Of a stretch of DNA of 64,000 nt, positions 50,230 through 59,127 are shown one piece after another. Location: assembly GCF_030246905.1 (NCBI RefSeq), contig NZ_CP126741.1, forward strand, positions 930,001-994,000. The letters run 5' to 3'. The position numbers and the translations under genes are program-made. Origin of the DNA: Microbacterium sp. zg-Y818. Its GTDB lineage: Bacteria > Actinomycetota > Actinomycetes > Actinomycetales > Microbacteriaceae. A model generated the notes under the pieces. That model had not been told where the DNA came from. It did no database searches and saw only the letters and a list, made by a program, of their open reading frames with translations. Numbering within the stretch: position 1 is the stretch's first letter; each line of letters starts with the position of its first letter.

Positions 50230-50290
50230 CCCGCGGGGCGCTGCGGCCCGGATGGGCCCGCGCCGCATCGCGCCTCGTCACCTCGATCGG

Positions 50291-50357
50291 TGAGACGAAA
50301 CCGGATGGCCGAGACAGTGGGTAATCCCCACAGTCTCGGCCGCCCGTATTCGTCTCA
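50291..50357. repeat. Long intergenic inverted repeat after xerD
   Basis: Arms of 31 nt (50291-50321 and 50327-50357, beginning TGAGACGAAACCGG) match at 26 positions around a 5-nt centre. It may be the xerD terminator or a small mobile palindrome. Nothing else is seen in the 221-bp gap. Confidence 0.8.
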
Positions 50358-50450
50358 GCGTCTGGTGGGGCCGGGCGGGGCGGTGGTGGGTGGGGTTTGC
50401 ACGGCCGGCCGATCAGCGGGCGGCGCGAGCGGGACGCCAGACTGAGGGGC

Positions 50451-51050
50451 ATGTCGACCACTGCCGCGACCACCCTTCGCCCATCGCGCGCGCTCGCCGT
50501 CTTCTGGATCGTCGCGGCAGCGGCCGGGTGGGTGGTGTCGTTCCTGCTCTACCAGGAGTACATCGGGCAGCTGACGGGAGCGGACCCGCTGTTCTCGTGC
50601 CAGATCAGTGTGCTGGTCACGTGCGGACCCAACCTGCTGTCACCCGGCGGCAACCTTCTGGGGTTCAGCAACTCGCTCATCGGCATGACGCTCTTCCTCG
50701 GCCCGATCTACGCCGGCGTGAGTGCGCTGGCCGCGCCCGACGGGCTGCGGGTGTGGTTCTGGCGCGTCTTCACACTGTTCGTCCTCGGCGGCTTCCTGCT
50801 GGTGCACCTCTTCGCCTACCGCAGCGTCTTCGAGTACGGCTCGCTCTGCCCCTGGTGCATGGTGGTGTGGCTCGTGACCATTCCGCTGTTCTGGTTCACG
50901 CTCGGCTGGGCGCTCCGCGATGGGGTGTGGGGGCGGATGCCGCGCCTCGGCGCCGCCTTGCTGACGTGGGCGCCGCTGCTCACGGTGACGAACTACGCCC
51001 TCATCGCGATTGTGGCCCAGGTGCGGCTCGATGTGCTGGGCAGCCTCTGA
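50451..51050 (+). CDS. Vitamin K epoxide reductase-family membrane protein
   Basis: A 199-aa integral membrane protein with about five membrane segments. It has the VKOR redox pairs: Cys50 and Cys58 in the extracytoplasmic loop (CQISVLVTCG) and the active-site CPWC at 133-136. In actinobacteria VKOR re-oxidises DsbA-like proteins, replacing DsbB, for disulfide formation outside the membrane. No DsbA-like partner is fused or adjacent. ATG 50451 lies 7 nt after CAGACT (50438-50443); an upstream in-frame ATG at 50397 is less likely. Confidence 0.93.
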   Translation: MSTTAATTLRPSRALAVFWIVAAAAGWVVSFLLYQEYIGQLTGADPLFSCQISVLVTCGPNLLSPGGNLLGFSNSLIGMTLFLGPIYAGVSALAAPDGLRVWFWRVFTLFVLGGFLLVHLFAYRSVFEYGSLCPWCMVVWLVTIPLFWFTLGWALRDGVWGRMPRLGAALLTWAPLLTVTNYALIAIVAQVRLDVLGSL

Positions 51051-51147
51051 CCCCGCCCGATTGGCGCCGACGCGCCGAGTGCTGGCAAGCTGGATGGTCA
51101 TACCTCTGAACACTCAATGAGTTCCCTATGAAAAAGAGAGATCAACC

Positions 51148-51663
51148 ATGAAGTTCGCCCGCCCCCAGCTCGCCCTCGCCGGCCTCGTCGTGCTCGGTAT
51201 GACCACGCTGACCGCGTGTTCCGCCGCGTCGCTGCCGGACACCTCGTCGGAGCCCGTTCGCGACGCCGAGAGCGGCCAGGTCACCGAGAGCTCCGAAGCC
51301 GTCGACGTCTTCGCGATCCGCGTCGGGGACTGCCTCAACACCTCGGAGCTGACCGGCGAGACCGAGCTGGAGAGCGTCCCGGTCGTCCCCTGCGAGGAAC
51401 CGCACGAGGACGAGGTCTACCACGCCTTCGACGTCGAGGGATCTGAGTACCCCGGCACCGACGCGCTCGCGGCCGAGGCCGACGAGACGTGCATCGCCGA
51501 GTTCGGCACCTTCGTCGGCACACCCTGGGAGGAGTCGGCGCTGGAGTACTGGCCGATGTACCCCAGCGAGCAGTCGTGGGCAGGTGGGGACCGCGAGATC
51601 CTCTGCATCGCGTACGACCCCTCGCAACTGGTCACCGGCACGCTCGCCGGCGCCGCGCGCTAG
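51148..51663 (+). CDS. Septum-formation-family lipoprotein
   Basis: A 171-aa protein with a signal peptide ending at lipobox LTAC (lipidated Cys24). The mature domain matches the septum-formation/DUF pattern DCLNTSEL..VPVVPCEEPHEDEVYHAF with paired cysteines (DCL, PCEE, ETCI, LCIAY) likely in disulfides. That fits the VKOR gene just upstream. The function of the domain is not established. AGAGAGATC precedes the ATG. A 7-codon frame (51128-51151) overlaps the start as ATGA. Confidence 0.8.
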   Translation: MKFARPQLALAGLVVLGMTTLTACSAASLPDTSSEPVRDAESGQVTESSEAVDVFAIRVGDCLNTSELTGETELESVPVVPCEEPHEDEVYHAFDVEGSEYPGTDALAAEADETCIAEFGTFVGTPWEESALEYWPMYPSEQSWAGGDREILCIAYDPSQLVTGTLAGAAR

Positions 51664-51758
51664 TCGCCATCGCCGGAGGGTCGCCACCGCGCGCCCTCCG
51701 GCGATCGCCGCGGTGATGGCTAGAATCGGTGCAGGCATCCCAGAGAGCAGGAGCATCG

Positions 51759-52640
51759 GTGGCGGGTAAGGCACAGGCGGCGAAGACCGCGGCGGGGGAC
51801 ACACCGATCGGTCCCACCGGTCGCCCCTATCAGGGCTTCCCGACCCCGCCGAAGCTCGACGGTCACGGTCCCGCGCGAATCATCTCGCTGTGCAACCAGA
51901 AGGGCGGCGTCGGAAAGACGACGACCACCATCAACCTCGCCGCGTCGCTGGCCGAGTACGGTCGCCGGGTGCTCGCGGTGGACTTCGACCCGCAGGGCGC
52001 GCTGTCGGCGGGTCTCGGCATCGCGACGCACGAGATCCCCACCATCTACGACCTGCTGCTGGACAGCAAGCGCGACCCGCACGAGGTCATCGTGTCCACC
52101 GCCGTCGAGGGCCTGGACATCCTCCCCGCCAACATCGACCTCTCTGCGGCCGAGGTGCACCTGGTCAACGAGGTCGCCCGCGAGACGATCCTCGCCCGCG
52201 TGCTGCGCAAGGTCGCGGGGGAGTACGACGTCATCCTCATCGACTGTCAGCCGTCGCTCGGTCTGCTGACCGTCAACGCGCTCACGGCGAGCCACGGCGT
52301 GCTCATTCCGCTCGAATGCGAGTTCTTCGCCCTGCGCGGCGTCGCCCTGCTCATCGAGACCATCGACAAGGTGCGCGACCGCCTCAACCCGAGCATCGAG
52401 CTCGACGGCGTGCTGGCGACCATGTACGACCCGCGCACGCTGCACTCGCGCGAGGTGCTGGAGCGGGTGGTCGACGCGTTCGGTGACGATGTGCTCGAAA
52501 CCGTCATCGGCCGCACGGTGAAGTTCCCGGATGCCTCCGTATCGGGCGTTCCCATCATCGACTTCGCACCCGAGCACCCGGCTGCCCAGGCCTACCTGCG
52601 GCTGGCGCGGGAGCTGGTCGCCCGTGGCGCCGTCGCCTGA
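51759..52640 (+). CDS. ParA/Soj-family chromosome-partitioning ATPase
   Basis: A 293-aa deviant-Walker ATPase. KGGVGKTT is at 48-55. VDFDPQGALSAGLG (Walker A' region) and VILIDCQPSLGLLTVNAL (Walker B) follow a 40-residue Pro/Gly-rich N-terminus. This matches Rv1708 by position, a second ParA without parB, upstream of scpAB. GTG 51759 has AGGAG 5 nt upstream; TAGAAT (51721-51726) is the probable -10. Overlaps scpA by 17 nt, so partition ATPase and condensin-like subunits form one operon. Confidence 0.93.
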   Translation: MAGKAQAAKTAAGDTPIGPTGRPYQGFPTPPKLDGHGPARIISLCNQKGGVGKTTTTINLAASLAEYGRRVLAVDFDPQGALSAGLGIATHEIPTIYDLLLDSKRDPHEVIVSTAVEGLDILPANIDLSAAEVHLVNEVARETILARVLRKVAGEYDVILIDCQPSLGLLTVNALTASHGVLIPLECEFFALRGVALLIETIDKVRDRLNPSIELDGVLATMYDPRTLHSREVLERVVDAFGDDVLETVIGRTVKFPDASVSGVPIIDFAPEHPAAQAYLRLARELVARGAVA

Positions 52641-53478
52641 CGACGACCCGTCCGCCGTCGTCGAGCCGTCGACGAAAGCCCAGGCCGAGACGGCCGAACC
52701 CGGATTCCGCGTCTCGCTCGACGTGTTCGACGGTCCGTTCGACCTGCTGCTCTCACTCATCTCGCAGCACGAGCTGGACATCACCGAGGTCGCGCTCAGC
52801 CGGGTGACCGACGAGTTCATCGCCTACCTGCGGTCGATGCAGACCGCCGAGCAGCTCGACGAGGCATCCGAGTTCCTGGTCGTCGCCGTGACGCTCCTGG
52901 ACATGAAGGTGGCGGGCCTGCTGCCGCAGGGCGAGCTGGTGGATGCCGAATCGGTCGCCCTCCTCGAGGCACGGGATCTGCTCTTCGCGCGTCTGCTGCA
53001 GTACCGCGCGTTCAAAGAGGTCTCGGCCTGGTTCGCCGCCCACCTGCAGGCCGAGGACCGCCGGCACACCCGCTCGGTGCCGCTGGAGGAGAAGTACCGT
53101 CGCGCCGTGCCGGAGCTCGTGTGGACACTCTCGCCCGATGACTTCGCCGCGCTCGCGGTGGTCGCCATGGCGCCGAAGGAGATCCCGCATGTCGGGCTCG
53201 ACCACCTGCACGCGCCCCTGGTGTCGATCCGTGAGCAGGCGGCGATCGTCGTGACTCTGCTGCGCGCTGCCGGCACCCTCAACTTCCGCGACCTCGTCGC
53301 CGGTGTGGACCAGACCGGCGTCGTCGTCGCGCGGTTCCTCGCCGTGCTCGAGCTCTACCGCCACGCCGCCCTGTCGTTCGAGCAGCTCGAGCCACTGGGC
53401 GAACTGACCCTCCGCTGGACCGCCGAACGGTGGTCGGACGACAGCCTCGCCTCTCTGGGAGCCGACTATGACCGATGA
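52624..53478 (+). CDS. scpA: Segregation and condensation protein A
   Basis: A 284-aa kleisin that bridges Smc heads together with ScpB. FRVSLDVFDGPFDLLLSLISQHELDI is the conserved N-terminal Smc-neck-binding region. The middle binds ScpB, and the C-terminal winged helix (LNFRDLVAGVDQTGVVVARFLAVLELYR) binds the Smc cap. The only suitable start is GTG 52624, inside the end of parA. Overlaps scpB by 11 nt. Confidence 0.95.
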   Translation: MAPSPDDDPSAVVEPSTKAQAETAEPGFRVSLDVFDGPFDLLLSLISQHELDITEVALSRVTDEFIAYLRSMQTAEQLDEASEFLVVAVTLLDMKVAGLLPQGELVDAESVALLEARDLLFARLLQYRAFKEVSAWFAAHLQAEDRRHTRSVPLEEKYRRAVPELVWTLSPDDFAALAVVAMAPKEIPHVGLDHLHAPLVSIREQAAIVVTLLRAAGTLNFRDLVAGVDQTGVVVARFLAVLELYRHAALSFEQLEPLGELTLRWTAERWSDDSLASLGADYDR

Positions 53479-54112
53479 CCCCTCGCTGCACACCGAACCT
53501 GTGGCCGTGCCCGCGACCGACGACAGCGAAGAGCCCGTGCAGCGGCCGCAGGACGTGGCATCCGTTGCAGAGCGCCTCGAGGCGATCCTGCTCGTCGTCG
53601 ACGAGCCGCAGTCGCTCGTCGGTCTCGCGGCCGCGGTCGGCGCGCCCGTGCCGGCCGTGCGCCAGGCGATCGAGACGCTCGTGGCCGACTACGACGGCAA
53701 GGCCGCAGGCCCCCGCCGCGGATTCGAGCTGCGCGAGGTCGGCGGCGGCTGGCGCTTCTACGTGCGCGCCGAGCACGACGCGCTCGTCTCGGAGTTCGTG
53801 AACGCACAGGCTCCGTCGCGGCTGTCTCAGGCGGCGCTTGAGACCCTGGCCGTCATCGCCTACAAGCAGCCCGTGACCCGCAGCCAGGTGGCGTCGATCC
53901 GCGCGGTCAACGTCGATTCGGTGGTGCGCACGCTCGTGGCGCGCGGGCTCATCACCGAACTGTTCACCGACCCCGAGACCGGGGCGATCAACTACGGCAC
54001 GACCGACGCGCTGCTGGTCAACCTGGGCATCAACTCCCTCGACGAGCTGCCCCACATCTCGCCCCTGCTGGACGACGGCGCCGACGGGTTCGATGTGGAA
54101 GGCCTGCGATGA
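53468..54112 (+). CDS. scpB: Segregation and condensation protein B
   Basis: A 214-aa double winged-helix protein. Typical segments are RLEAILLVVDEPQSLVGLAAAVG, GFELREVGGGWRFY and LSQAALETLAVIAYKQPVTRSQVASIRAVN. It dimerises and binds ScpA in the Smc complex. An N-terminal acidic extension of about 30 residues is present. Overlaps scpA by 11 nt and the next gene by 4 nt. Confidence 0.96.
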   Translation: MTDDPSLHTEPVAVPATDDSEEPVQRPQDVASVAERLEAILLVVDEPQSLVGLAAAVGAPVPAVRQAIETLVADYDGKAAGPRRGFELREVGGGWRFYVRAEHDALVSEFVNAQAPSRLSQAALETLAVIAYKQPVTRSQVASIRAVNVDSVVRTLVARGLITELFTDPETGAINYGTTDALLVNLGINSLDELPHISPLLDDGADGFDVEGLR

Positions 54113-54924
54113 CCGAGCACGACAATCCCCGACGATCAGAAGGAGAAAAGACGATGGACACCGAGGGTGTACGGCTGCAGAAGGCGCTCGCGAACGCGGG
54201 TGTCGCTTCGAGGCGGGTCTCCGAGAATCTCATCGTCGAGGGGCGCGTGCGGGTGAACGGCCAGGTCGTCACCGAGCTCGGGTCCCGTGTCGACCCCGAG
54301 CGCGATCTCATCGACGTGGACGGCACGGTCATCCAGCTCGACCAGTCCAAGCGCTATGTCATGCTCAACAAGCCCACCGGCGTCGTCAGCACCATGAAGG
54401 ACGAGAACGGCCGCCCCGACCTGCGCCAGTACACGAAGGACTGGCCGGAGCGGCTCTACAACGTCGGACGCCTGGATGCCGAGACCTCCGGGCTGCTGGT
54501 GCTCACCAACGACGGCGACCTCGCGCACGTGCTCGCCCACCCGTCGTTCGGGGTGAACAAGGTGTACATCGCCAAGGTGTCCGGCCGGGTCACCGCACAG
54601 ACGATCAGCCGGTTGACCAAAGGCATCGAGCTGGAGGACGGCCCCATCGCCGCCGACAAGGCCCGACTGCTGGACACATCGGGCGAGACGAGTCTGGTCG
54701 AGCTCACCCTGCACTCCGGCCGCAACCGCATCGTGCGGCGCATGATGAGCGAGGTCGGCCACCCCGTCGTCGAACTCGTCCGACGCCAGTTCGGGCCGCT
54801 GCACCTGGGAAGTCTCCCGGCTGGGCGGGCACGTGAGTTGACTACAGTGGAACGCGGCGCGCTGCTCACTTTGGCGCGCGCCGCGACGGAAGAGCCGTCG
54901 CCGGGTGACCAGGAGAGCCAGTGA
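54109..54924 (+). CDS. RluB/RsuA-family pseudouridine synthase
   Basis: A 271-aa enzyme isomerising uridine in rRNA. It has an N-terminal S4 domain (VRLQKALANAGVASRR..) and a catalytic core with nucleophile Asp in NVGRLDAETSGLLVLTNDG. LHSGRNRIVRRMMSEVGHPV is the C-terminal family motif. Two starts are possible: ATG 54109, overlapping scpB as ATGA, and ATG 54154, with a stronger AAGGAG 8 nt upstream, which would give 256 aa. M. tuberculosis has Rv1711 in this place. Confidence 0.94.
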   Translation: MTEHDNPRRSEGEKTMDTEGVRLQKALANAGVASRRVSENLIVEGRVRVNGQVVTELGSRVDPERDLIDVDGTVIQLDQSKRYVMLNKPTGVVSTMKDENGRPDLRQYTKDWPERLYNVGRLDAETSGLLVLTNDGDLAHVLAHPSFGVNKVYIAKVSGRVTAQTISRLTKGIELEDGPIAADKARLLDTSGETSLVELTLHSGRNRIVRRMMSEVGHPVVELVRRQFGPLHLGSLPAGRARELTTVERGALLTLARAATEEPSPGDQESQ

Positions 54925-56033
54925 CCGATTCGACGACGGGGCCGCTCGCTGCGCGCGTGCAGGGCCCCGTCCGCATCGTGGGTGCCGGGCTGCTGGGTTC
55001 GAGCATCGGCCACGCGCTGCGCGCCCGCGGGGTGGACGTCGTGCTCGACGACACATCCCCGGCACAGCTGCGCCTGGCCATCGACTACGGCGCCGGCCGC
55101 GCCGCGCGCGCCGATGATGCGCCCGTGCTCGTCGTCGTGGCGGTGCCGCCCGACGTCACCGCCGACGTCATCGAGCGTGAGCTGGCCGCCTATCCGCAGG
55201 CCGTCGTCACCGATGTCGCCAGCGTCAAGCTCGAGCCGCTCCGGCGGCTGCGGGAGCGCGGCGTTGACCTCACCCGCTACATCGGCTCGCACCCGCTGGC
55301 CGGCCGCGAGCGGGGCGGCGCCATCGCCGCCCGCGCCGACATCTTCGTCGGCCGCCCGTGGGTCGTCTGCCGCGACGGCGAGACCCGGCCGGGCGACTTG
55401 GCGCTGGTCGAGGGTCTCGCGCTGGACCTCGGCGCCATGCCGATCGAGATGAGCCCCGAGGAGCACGATCAGGCCGTGGCGCTCACCTCCCATGTGCCGC
55501 AGCTGGTGGCGAGCCTCTTGGCCGGCCGCTTCGTCGACGCGCCAGAGGGCTCGCTGCGCCTTGCCGGACAGGGAGTGCGGGACACCACGCGCATCGCGGC
55601 ATCCGCCCCCGAACTCTGGGTGCAGATCCTCGGCGCCAACGCAGCCCCGGTGGTCGACGTTCTCGACGCGCTGGCCGCTGACCTCACGGCCGTGTCGGCG
55701 GCGCTGCGCGAACCCGAGGTCCCCGGGGCCCGCCGCGACGTGGCTGAGACCATCCGCCGCGGAAACGACGGCGTCGAGCGACTCCCCGGCAAACACGGCC
55801 AGAATCGCCGCTTCGAACCCGTCGTGGTGATGGTCGATGACCGCCCCGGCCAGCTGGGGCGCCTCTTCGGCGACCTCGGCGTCCTCGACGTGAACGTCGA
55901 GGACCTGCGTCTGGAGCACTCTCCCGGCGCACAGTTCGGCCTGGCGGAAGTCAGCGTCGTCCCCGCCGCGGTGCGACGGACCGTCGATGGTCTGACGGCG
56001 CGGGGCTGGAAGATTGCGAGCACCAATGACTGA
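54921..56033 (+). CDS. tyrA: Prephenate dehydrogenase with ACT domain
   Basis: 370 aa. The NAD(P)-binding Rossmann motif VGAGLLGSSIG is near residues 20-30, and SHPLAGRERGG carries the prephenate-binding catalytic region. A C-terminal ACT domain (from about residue 295, VVVMVDDRPGQLGRLFGDLGVLDVNVEDL) suggests allosteric feedback by tyrosine or another aromatic amino acid. GTG start overlaps the pseudouridine synthase by 4 nt. It is inserted between that gene and cmk, which are adjacent in M. tuberculosis. Confidence 0.93.
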   Translation: MTDSTTGPLAARVQGPVRIVGAGLLGSSIGHALRARGVDVVLDDTSPAQLRLAIDYGAGRAARADDAPVLVVVAVPPDVTADVIERELAAYPQAVVTDVASVKLEPLRRLRERGVDLTRYIGSHPLAGRERGGAIAARADIFVGRPWVVCRDGETRPGDLALVEGLALDLGAMPIEMSPEEHDQAVALTSHVPQLVASLLAGRFVDAPEGSLRLAGQGVRDTTRIAASAPELWVQILGANAAPVVDVLDALAADLTAVSAALREPEVPGARRDVAETIRRGNDGVERLPGKHGQNRRFEPVVVMVDDRPGQLGRLFGDLGVLDVNVEDLRLEHSPGAQFGLAEVSVVPAAVRRTVDGLTARGWKIASTND

Positions 56034-56739
56034 CACCTCCCTCGGCTCCGACCCGACCGGCGGCCCCATCGTCGTCGCGATCGACGGCCCGGCCGGCAGC
56101 GGCAAGTCCAGCGTCTCGAAGCAGGCCGCCCGGCGGCTGTCGTACGGCTACCTCGACACCGGCGCCGCCTACCGGGCGCTGGCCTGGCACGCGCTGTCGC
56201 ACGGTGTCGACACCTCCGACGCCGTCGCGGTGCTCGAGGTCGCGGGCGACTTCGACTTCGCGATCTCGCTCGACCCCGACGACTACTGGGTGAGGGTCGG
56301 CGCCACGGACGTGACCGACGCCATCCGTGAGTCCCGCGTGTCGGACGCTGTGAGCGGCGTTGCGCGGGTCCCGGCGGTGCGCGAGGCCGTCAACGCCATG
56401 TTCCGTGCGCTGGTGGCGACGTCGGGCCTTGCCGGCGTCATCGTCGAGGGCAGGGACATCACCACGGTGGTGACCCCCGATGCGCCGGTGCGGATTCTCC
56501 TCACCGCCGCGCCCGAGGTGCGCGCTGCGCGCCGCAGCGCCGAGATCACGACGCAGGATGCCACGGCCGTCGCCGACGCCCTGCACCGTCGCGACGCCGC
56601 CGACTCCAAGGTCGTGGACTTCCTCACCGCCGCCCCCGGCGTGACGGTGGTCGATTCGACCGCATTGAATTTCGAACAGACTGTGGATGCCGTACTCGAC
56701 GTCGTCCACGCAGAGACGGGAGCGCACCATGAGCGCTGA
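56026..56739 (+). CDS. cmk: Cytidylate kinase
   Basis: A 237-aa nucleoside-monophosphate kinase phosphorylating CMP and dCMP. P-loop GPAGSGKSS is at 21-29. [12 protein letters not shown] and [11 protein letters not shown] are substrate motifs, and [25 protein letters not shown] is the lid. ATG 56026 lies inside tyrA (8-nt overlap). The 3' end overlaps der by 11 nt. Confidence 0.96.
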   Translation: MTDTSLGSDPTGGPIVVAIDGPAGSGKSSVSKQAARRLSYGYLDTGAAYRALAWHALSHGVDTSDAVAVLEVAGDFDFAISLDPDDYWVRVGATDVTDAIRESRVSDAVSGVARVPAVREAVNAMFRALVATSGLAGVIVEGRDITTVVTPDAPVRILLTAAPEVRAARRSAEITTQDATAVADALHRRDAADSKVVDFLTAAPGVTVVDSTALNFEQTVDAVLDVVHAETGAHHER

Positions 56740-58252
56740 AGAAGAATACGAAGGCGGCCCGGACAACCTGGCCGAGAAGCTCGCCGACATGGACGAGCAC
56801 CTCGCCGAGCAGCGTGCAGCGACCCTGCGCGCCTCGCTGTCGGACTATGAGCTCGACGACGAAGACGCCGGCCTGCTCGCCGGTGCGGCGCAGGGCGATG
56901 ACGGCATCGAGTACACCCCGGCGCTGCCGGTGGTCGCGATCGTCGGCCGCCCCAACGTCGGCAAGTCCGCGCTGGTCAACCGCATCCTCGGACGCCGCGA
57001 GGCCGTCGTTGAGGACACCCCCGGTGTGACCCGCGACCGCGTCACCTACAAGGCCGAGTGGATGGACCGCCGGTTCTCGCTGGTGGACACCGGTGGCTGG
57101 GAGCCCGACGCGCGTGGCATCGACCGCTCGGTGGCAGCACAGGCCGAGGTCGCGATCGACCTCGCCGACGTGGTGCTGTTCGTCGTCGACGCGATGGTGG
57201 GCGCCACCTCGACCGACGAGCATGTGGTGAAGCTGCTGCGAAAGAGCGGCAAGCCGGTCTTCCTCGTCGCCAACAAGATCGACGACCAGCGTCACGAGCC
57301 CGAGGCCGCAGCCCTGTGGGCCCTCGGACTCGGCCAGCCGTACCCCGTCTCGGCCATCCACGGCCGCGGCGTCGCGGACCTTCTCGACGACGTCATGAAG
57401 GTGCTGCCGGAGGTCTCGGCGGTCGCCAAGCAGGAGATCGGCGGTCCCCGCCGTGTGGCGATCCTCGGTCGCCCCAACGTCGGAAAGTCGTCGCTGCTGA
57501 ACAAGGCCGCCGGCGAGGAGCGCGTCGTCGTCAACGAACTGGCGGGCACCACCCGCGACCCCGTCGACGAGGTCGTGGAGCTGGGCGGCAAGCTCTGGCG
57601 GCTCGTCGACACCGCCGGCATCCGTCGCCGGGTGCACCTGCAGCAGGGCGCGGACTTCTACGCGTCGCTGCGCACCTCGGCCGCGCTCGAGAAGGCCGAG
57701 GTCGCCGTCGTCGTGCTCGACGTCAGCCAGCCGCTGAGCGAGCAGGACGTGCGCATCATCGACCTCGTGCTCGAATCGGGACGCGCCCTCGTGCTGGCGT
57801 TCAACAAGTGGGATCGCCTGAACGACGACGACATGGAGAACATCGACCGTCGCCGCTACCTCGAGCGCGAGATCGAGCAGGACCTCGCCCACGTGGCGTG
57901 GGCGCCGCGGGTGAACATCTCCGCCCTCACCGGTCGCCACCTCGACAAGCTCGTGCCCGCGCTCGAAACGGCGCTGGAGTCGTGGGATCAGCGCATCCCC
58001 ACCGGCAAGTTCAACGCGTTCCTCTCCGAACTCGTCGCCGAGCACCCGCACCCGCTGCGCGGCGGAAAGCAGCCCCGCATCCTGTTCGGCACGCAGGCCT
58101 CGACCCGCCCGCCGACATTCGTGCTGTTCACGACCGGGTTCCTCGACCCCGGCTACCGCCGGTTCATCCAGCGGCGCCTGCGCGAGCTGTTCGGCTTCGA
58201 GGGCACCCCGATCGTCATCAACATGCGGGTGCGCGAGAAGCGCCAGCGCTGA
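56729..58252 (+). CDS. der: Ribosome-assembly GTPase Der (EngA)
   Basis: A 507-aa protein with two tandem GTPase domains and a C-terminal KH-like domain, needed for 50S maturation. G1 of domain 1 is GRPNVGKS (73-80) and G1 of domain 2 is GRPNVGKSS (from 247). NKID and NKWD are the G4 motifs. A 65-residue acidic N-terminal extension precedes domain 1, as in other actinobacteria. Last in the parA-to-der run. Confidence 0.97.
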   Translation: MSAEEEYEGGPDNLAEKLADMDEHLAEQRAATLRASLSDYELDDEDAGLLAGAAQGDDGIEYTPALPVVAIVGRPNVGKSALVNRILGRREAVVEDTPGVTRDRVTYKAEWMDRRFSLVDTGGWEPDARGIDRSVAAQAEVAIDLADVVLFVVDAMVGATSTDEHVVKLLRKSGKPVFLVANKIDDQRHEPEAAALWALGLGQPYPVSAIHGRGVADLLDDVMKVLPEVSAVAKQEIGGPRRVAILGRPNVGKSSLLNKAAGEERVVVNELAGTTRDPVDEVVELGGKLWRLVDTAGIRRRVHLQQGADFYASLRTSAALEKAEVAVVVLDVSQPLSEQDVRIIDLVLESGRALVLAFNKWDRLNDDDMENIDRRRYLEREIEQDLAHVAWAPRVNISALTGRHLDKLVPALETALESWDQRIPTGKFNAFLSELVAEHPHPLRGGKQPRILFGTQASTRPPTFVLFTTGFLDPGYRRFIQRRLRELFGFEGTPIVINMRVREKRQR

Positions 58253-58283
58253 TCGCTCGGGCTGTCGCATCCGCGGCATCCCT

Positions 58284-58350
58284 CGAGAAACCACTTTCGG
58301 GATGAGACACCACGCAATGCGCGATGTCTCATCCCGTTTGTGGTTTCTCG
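58284..58350. repeat. Long intergenic inverted repeat between der and nrdG
   Basis: Arms of 26 nt (58284-58309 and 58325-58350, CGAGAAACCAC..GGGATGAGACA) match except for a central 3-nt block, around a 15-nt centre. It lies between the convergent genes der and nrdG, so it may end both transcripts. It shares the core TGAGAC with the repeat after xerD. Confidence 0.8.
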
Positions 58351-58395
58351 GGCGAGGGGCGGGCGCGGCGGCGACGGGCGGCGACGCGGGCGCGG

Positions 58396-59127
58396 TCAGC
58401 GCACGGTGACGCGGTCGAACCGTGCGGTGGGGATGCCGTCGAGAGCGACCGCGCGCGTCGTCCGGGCGCCGCGGGGGAGCGGTGTGCGGGTGCCGGTGTC
58501 GCGGAATCGCTGCACCGCCCAGTCGCGCACACCGGCATCCGCCAGGCGGCATCCGAGCGCGGTGAGGCCGGCTTCGTCGATCGCGTCGGGGTGCACGGTC
58601 GTGCGCACCTCGTGCTGCAGCGGGCGGTCGGTGTTCTCGCGCAGCCGCTGCTGGGTGAGCACGAGCTCGAGCGACAGCCATGCGCGCTCGCCTGCGCCCG
58701 GGCGGCCGGTGACCGCGGTGTAGCGGTCGTCGGTGGCCGCCTTGATGTCCAGTCCCACCCAGTCCACCAGCGGCAGCACACGCGCCAGCTGCCGCGGATA
58801 CGCCCCGCCGGTGTGCAGTCCCACGGCGAAGCCGCGGGCGCGGACCGTCTGCATCGCGGGGAGCAGCGCGTGCTGCATGGTGGGCTCGCCGCCGGTGAAC
58901 ACCACGGCGTCGAGCAGCCCGACCCGCGAGTCGAGGAACGCCGCCACCTCGTGCCACGTCATCGCGGGTGTCGCCCGCGGGGCGATCAGCGCCGGGTTGT
59001 GGCAGTAGAAGCAGTCCCATGGGCACCCCTGCAGGAACACCGTGGCCGCCAGCATGCCCGGCCAGTCCACCGTCGACAGGCGCGTGAGGCCCGCGACGCG
59101 CAGGTCGTCGGTGGTGGGGGTGATCAT
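58396..59127 (-). CDS. nrdG: Anaerobic ribonucleoside-triphosphate reductase activating protein
   Basis: A 243-aa radical-SAM enzyme. The cluster-binding cysteines are Cys35, Cys39 and Cys42 (GCPWDCFYCHNP); VVFTGGEPTMQ is the SAM-binding GGE motif. It generates the glycyl radical on NrdD under anoxic conditions. ATG 59127 overlaps the nrdD stop by 4 nt, so the two are translationally coupled. Confidence 0.95.
   Translation of the reverse strand: MITPTTDDLRVAGLTRLSTVDWPGMLAATVFLQGCPWDCFYCHNPALIAPRATPAMTWHEVAAFLDSRVGLLDAVVFTGGEPTMQHALLPAMQTVRARGFAVGLHTGGAYPRQLARVLPLVDWVGLDIKAATDDRYTAVTGRPGAGERAWLSLELVLTQQRLRENTDRPLQHEVRTTVHPDAIDEAGLTALGCRLADAGVRDWAVQRFRDTGTRTPLPRGARTTRAVALDGIPTARFDRVTVR

Noticed and set aside
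51128..51151. Seven-codon frame MKKRDQP overlapping the lipoprotein start
   Set aside because: No ribosome site and too short to judge; probably part of the purine-rich ribosome-binding region of the lipoprotein gene.
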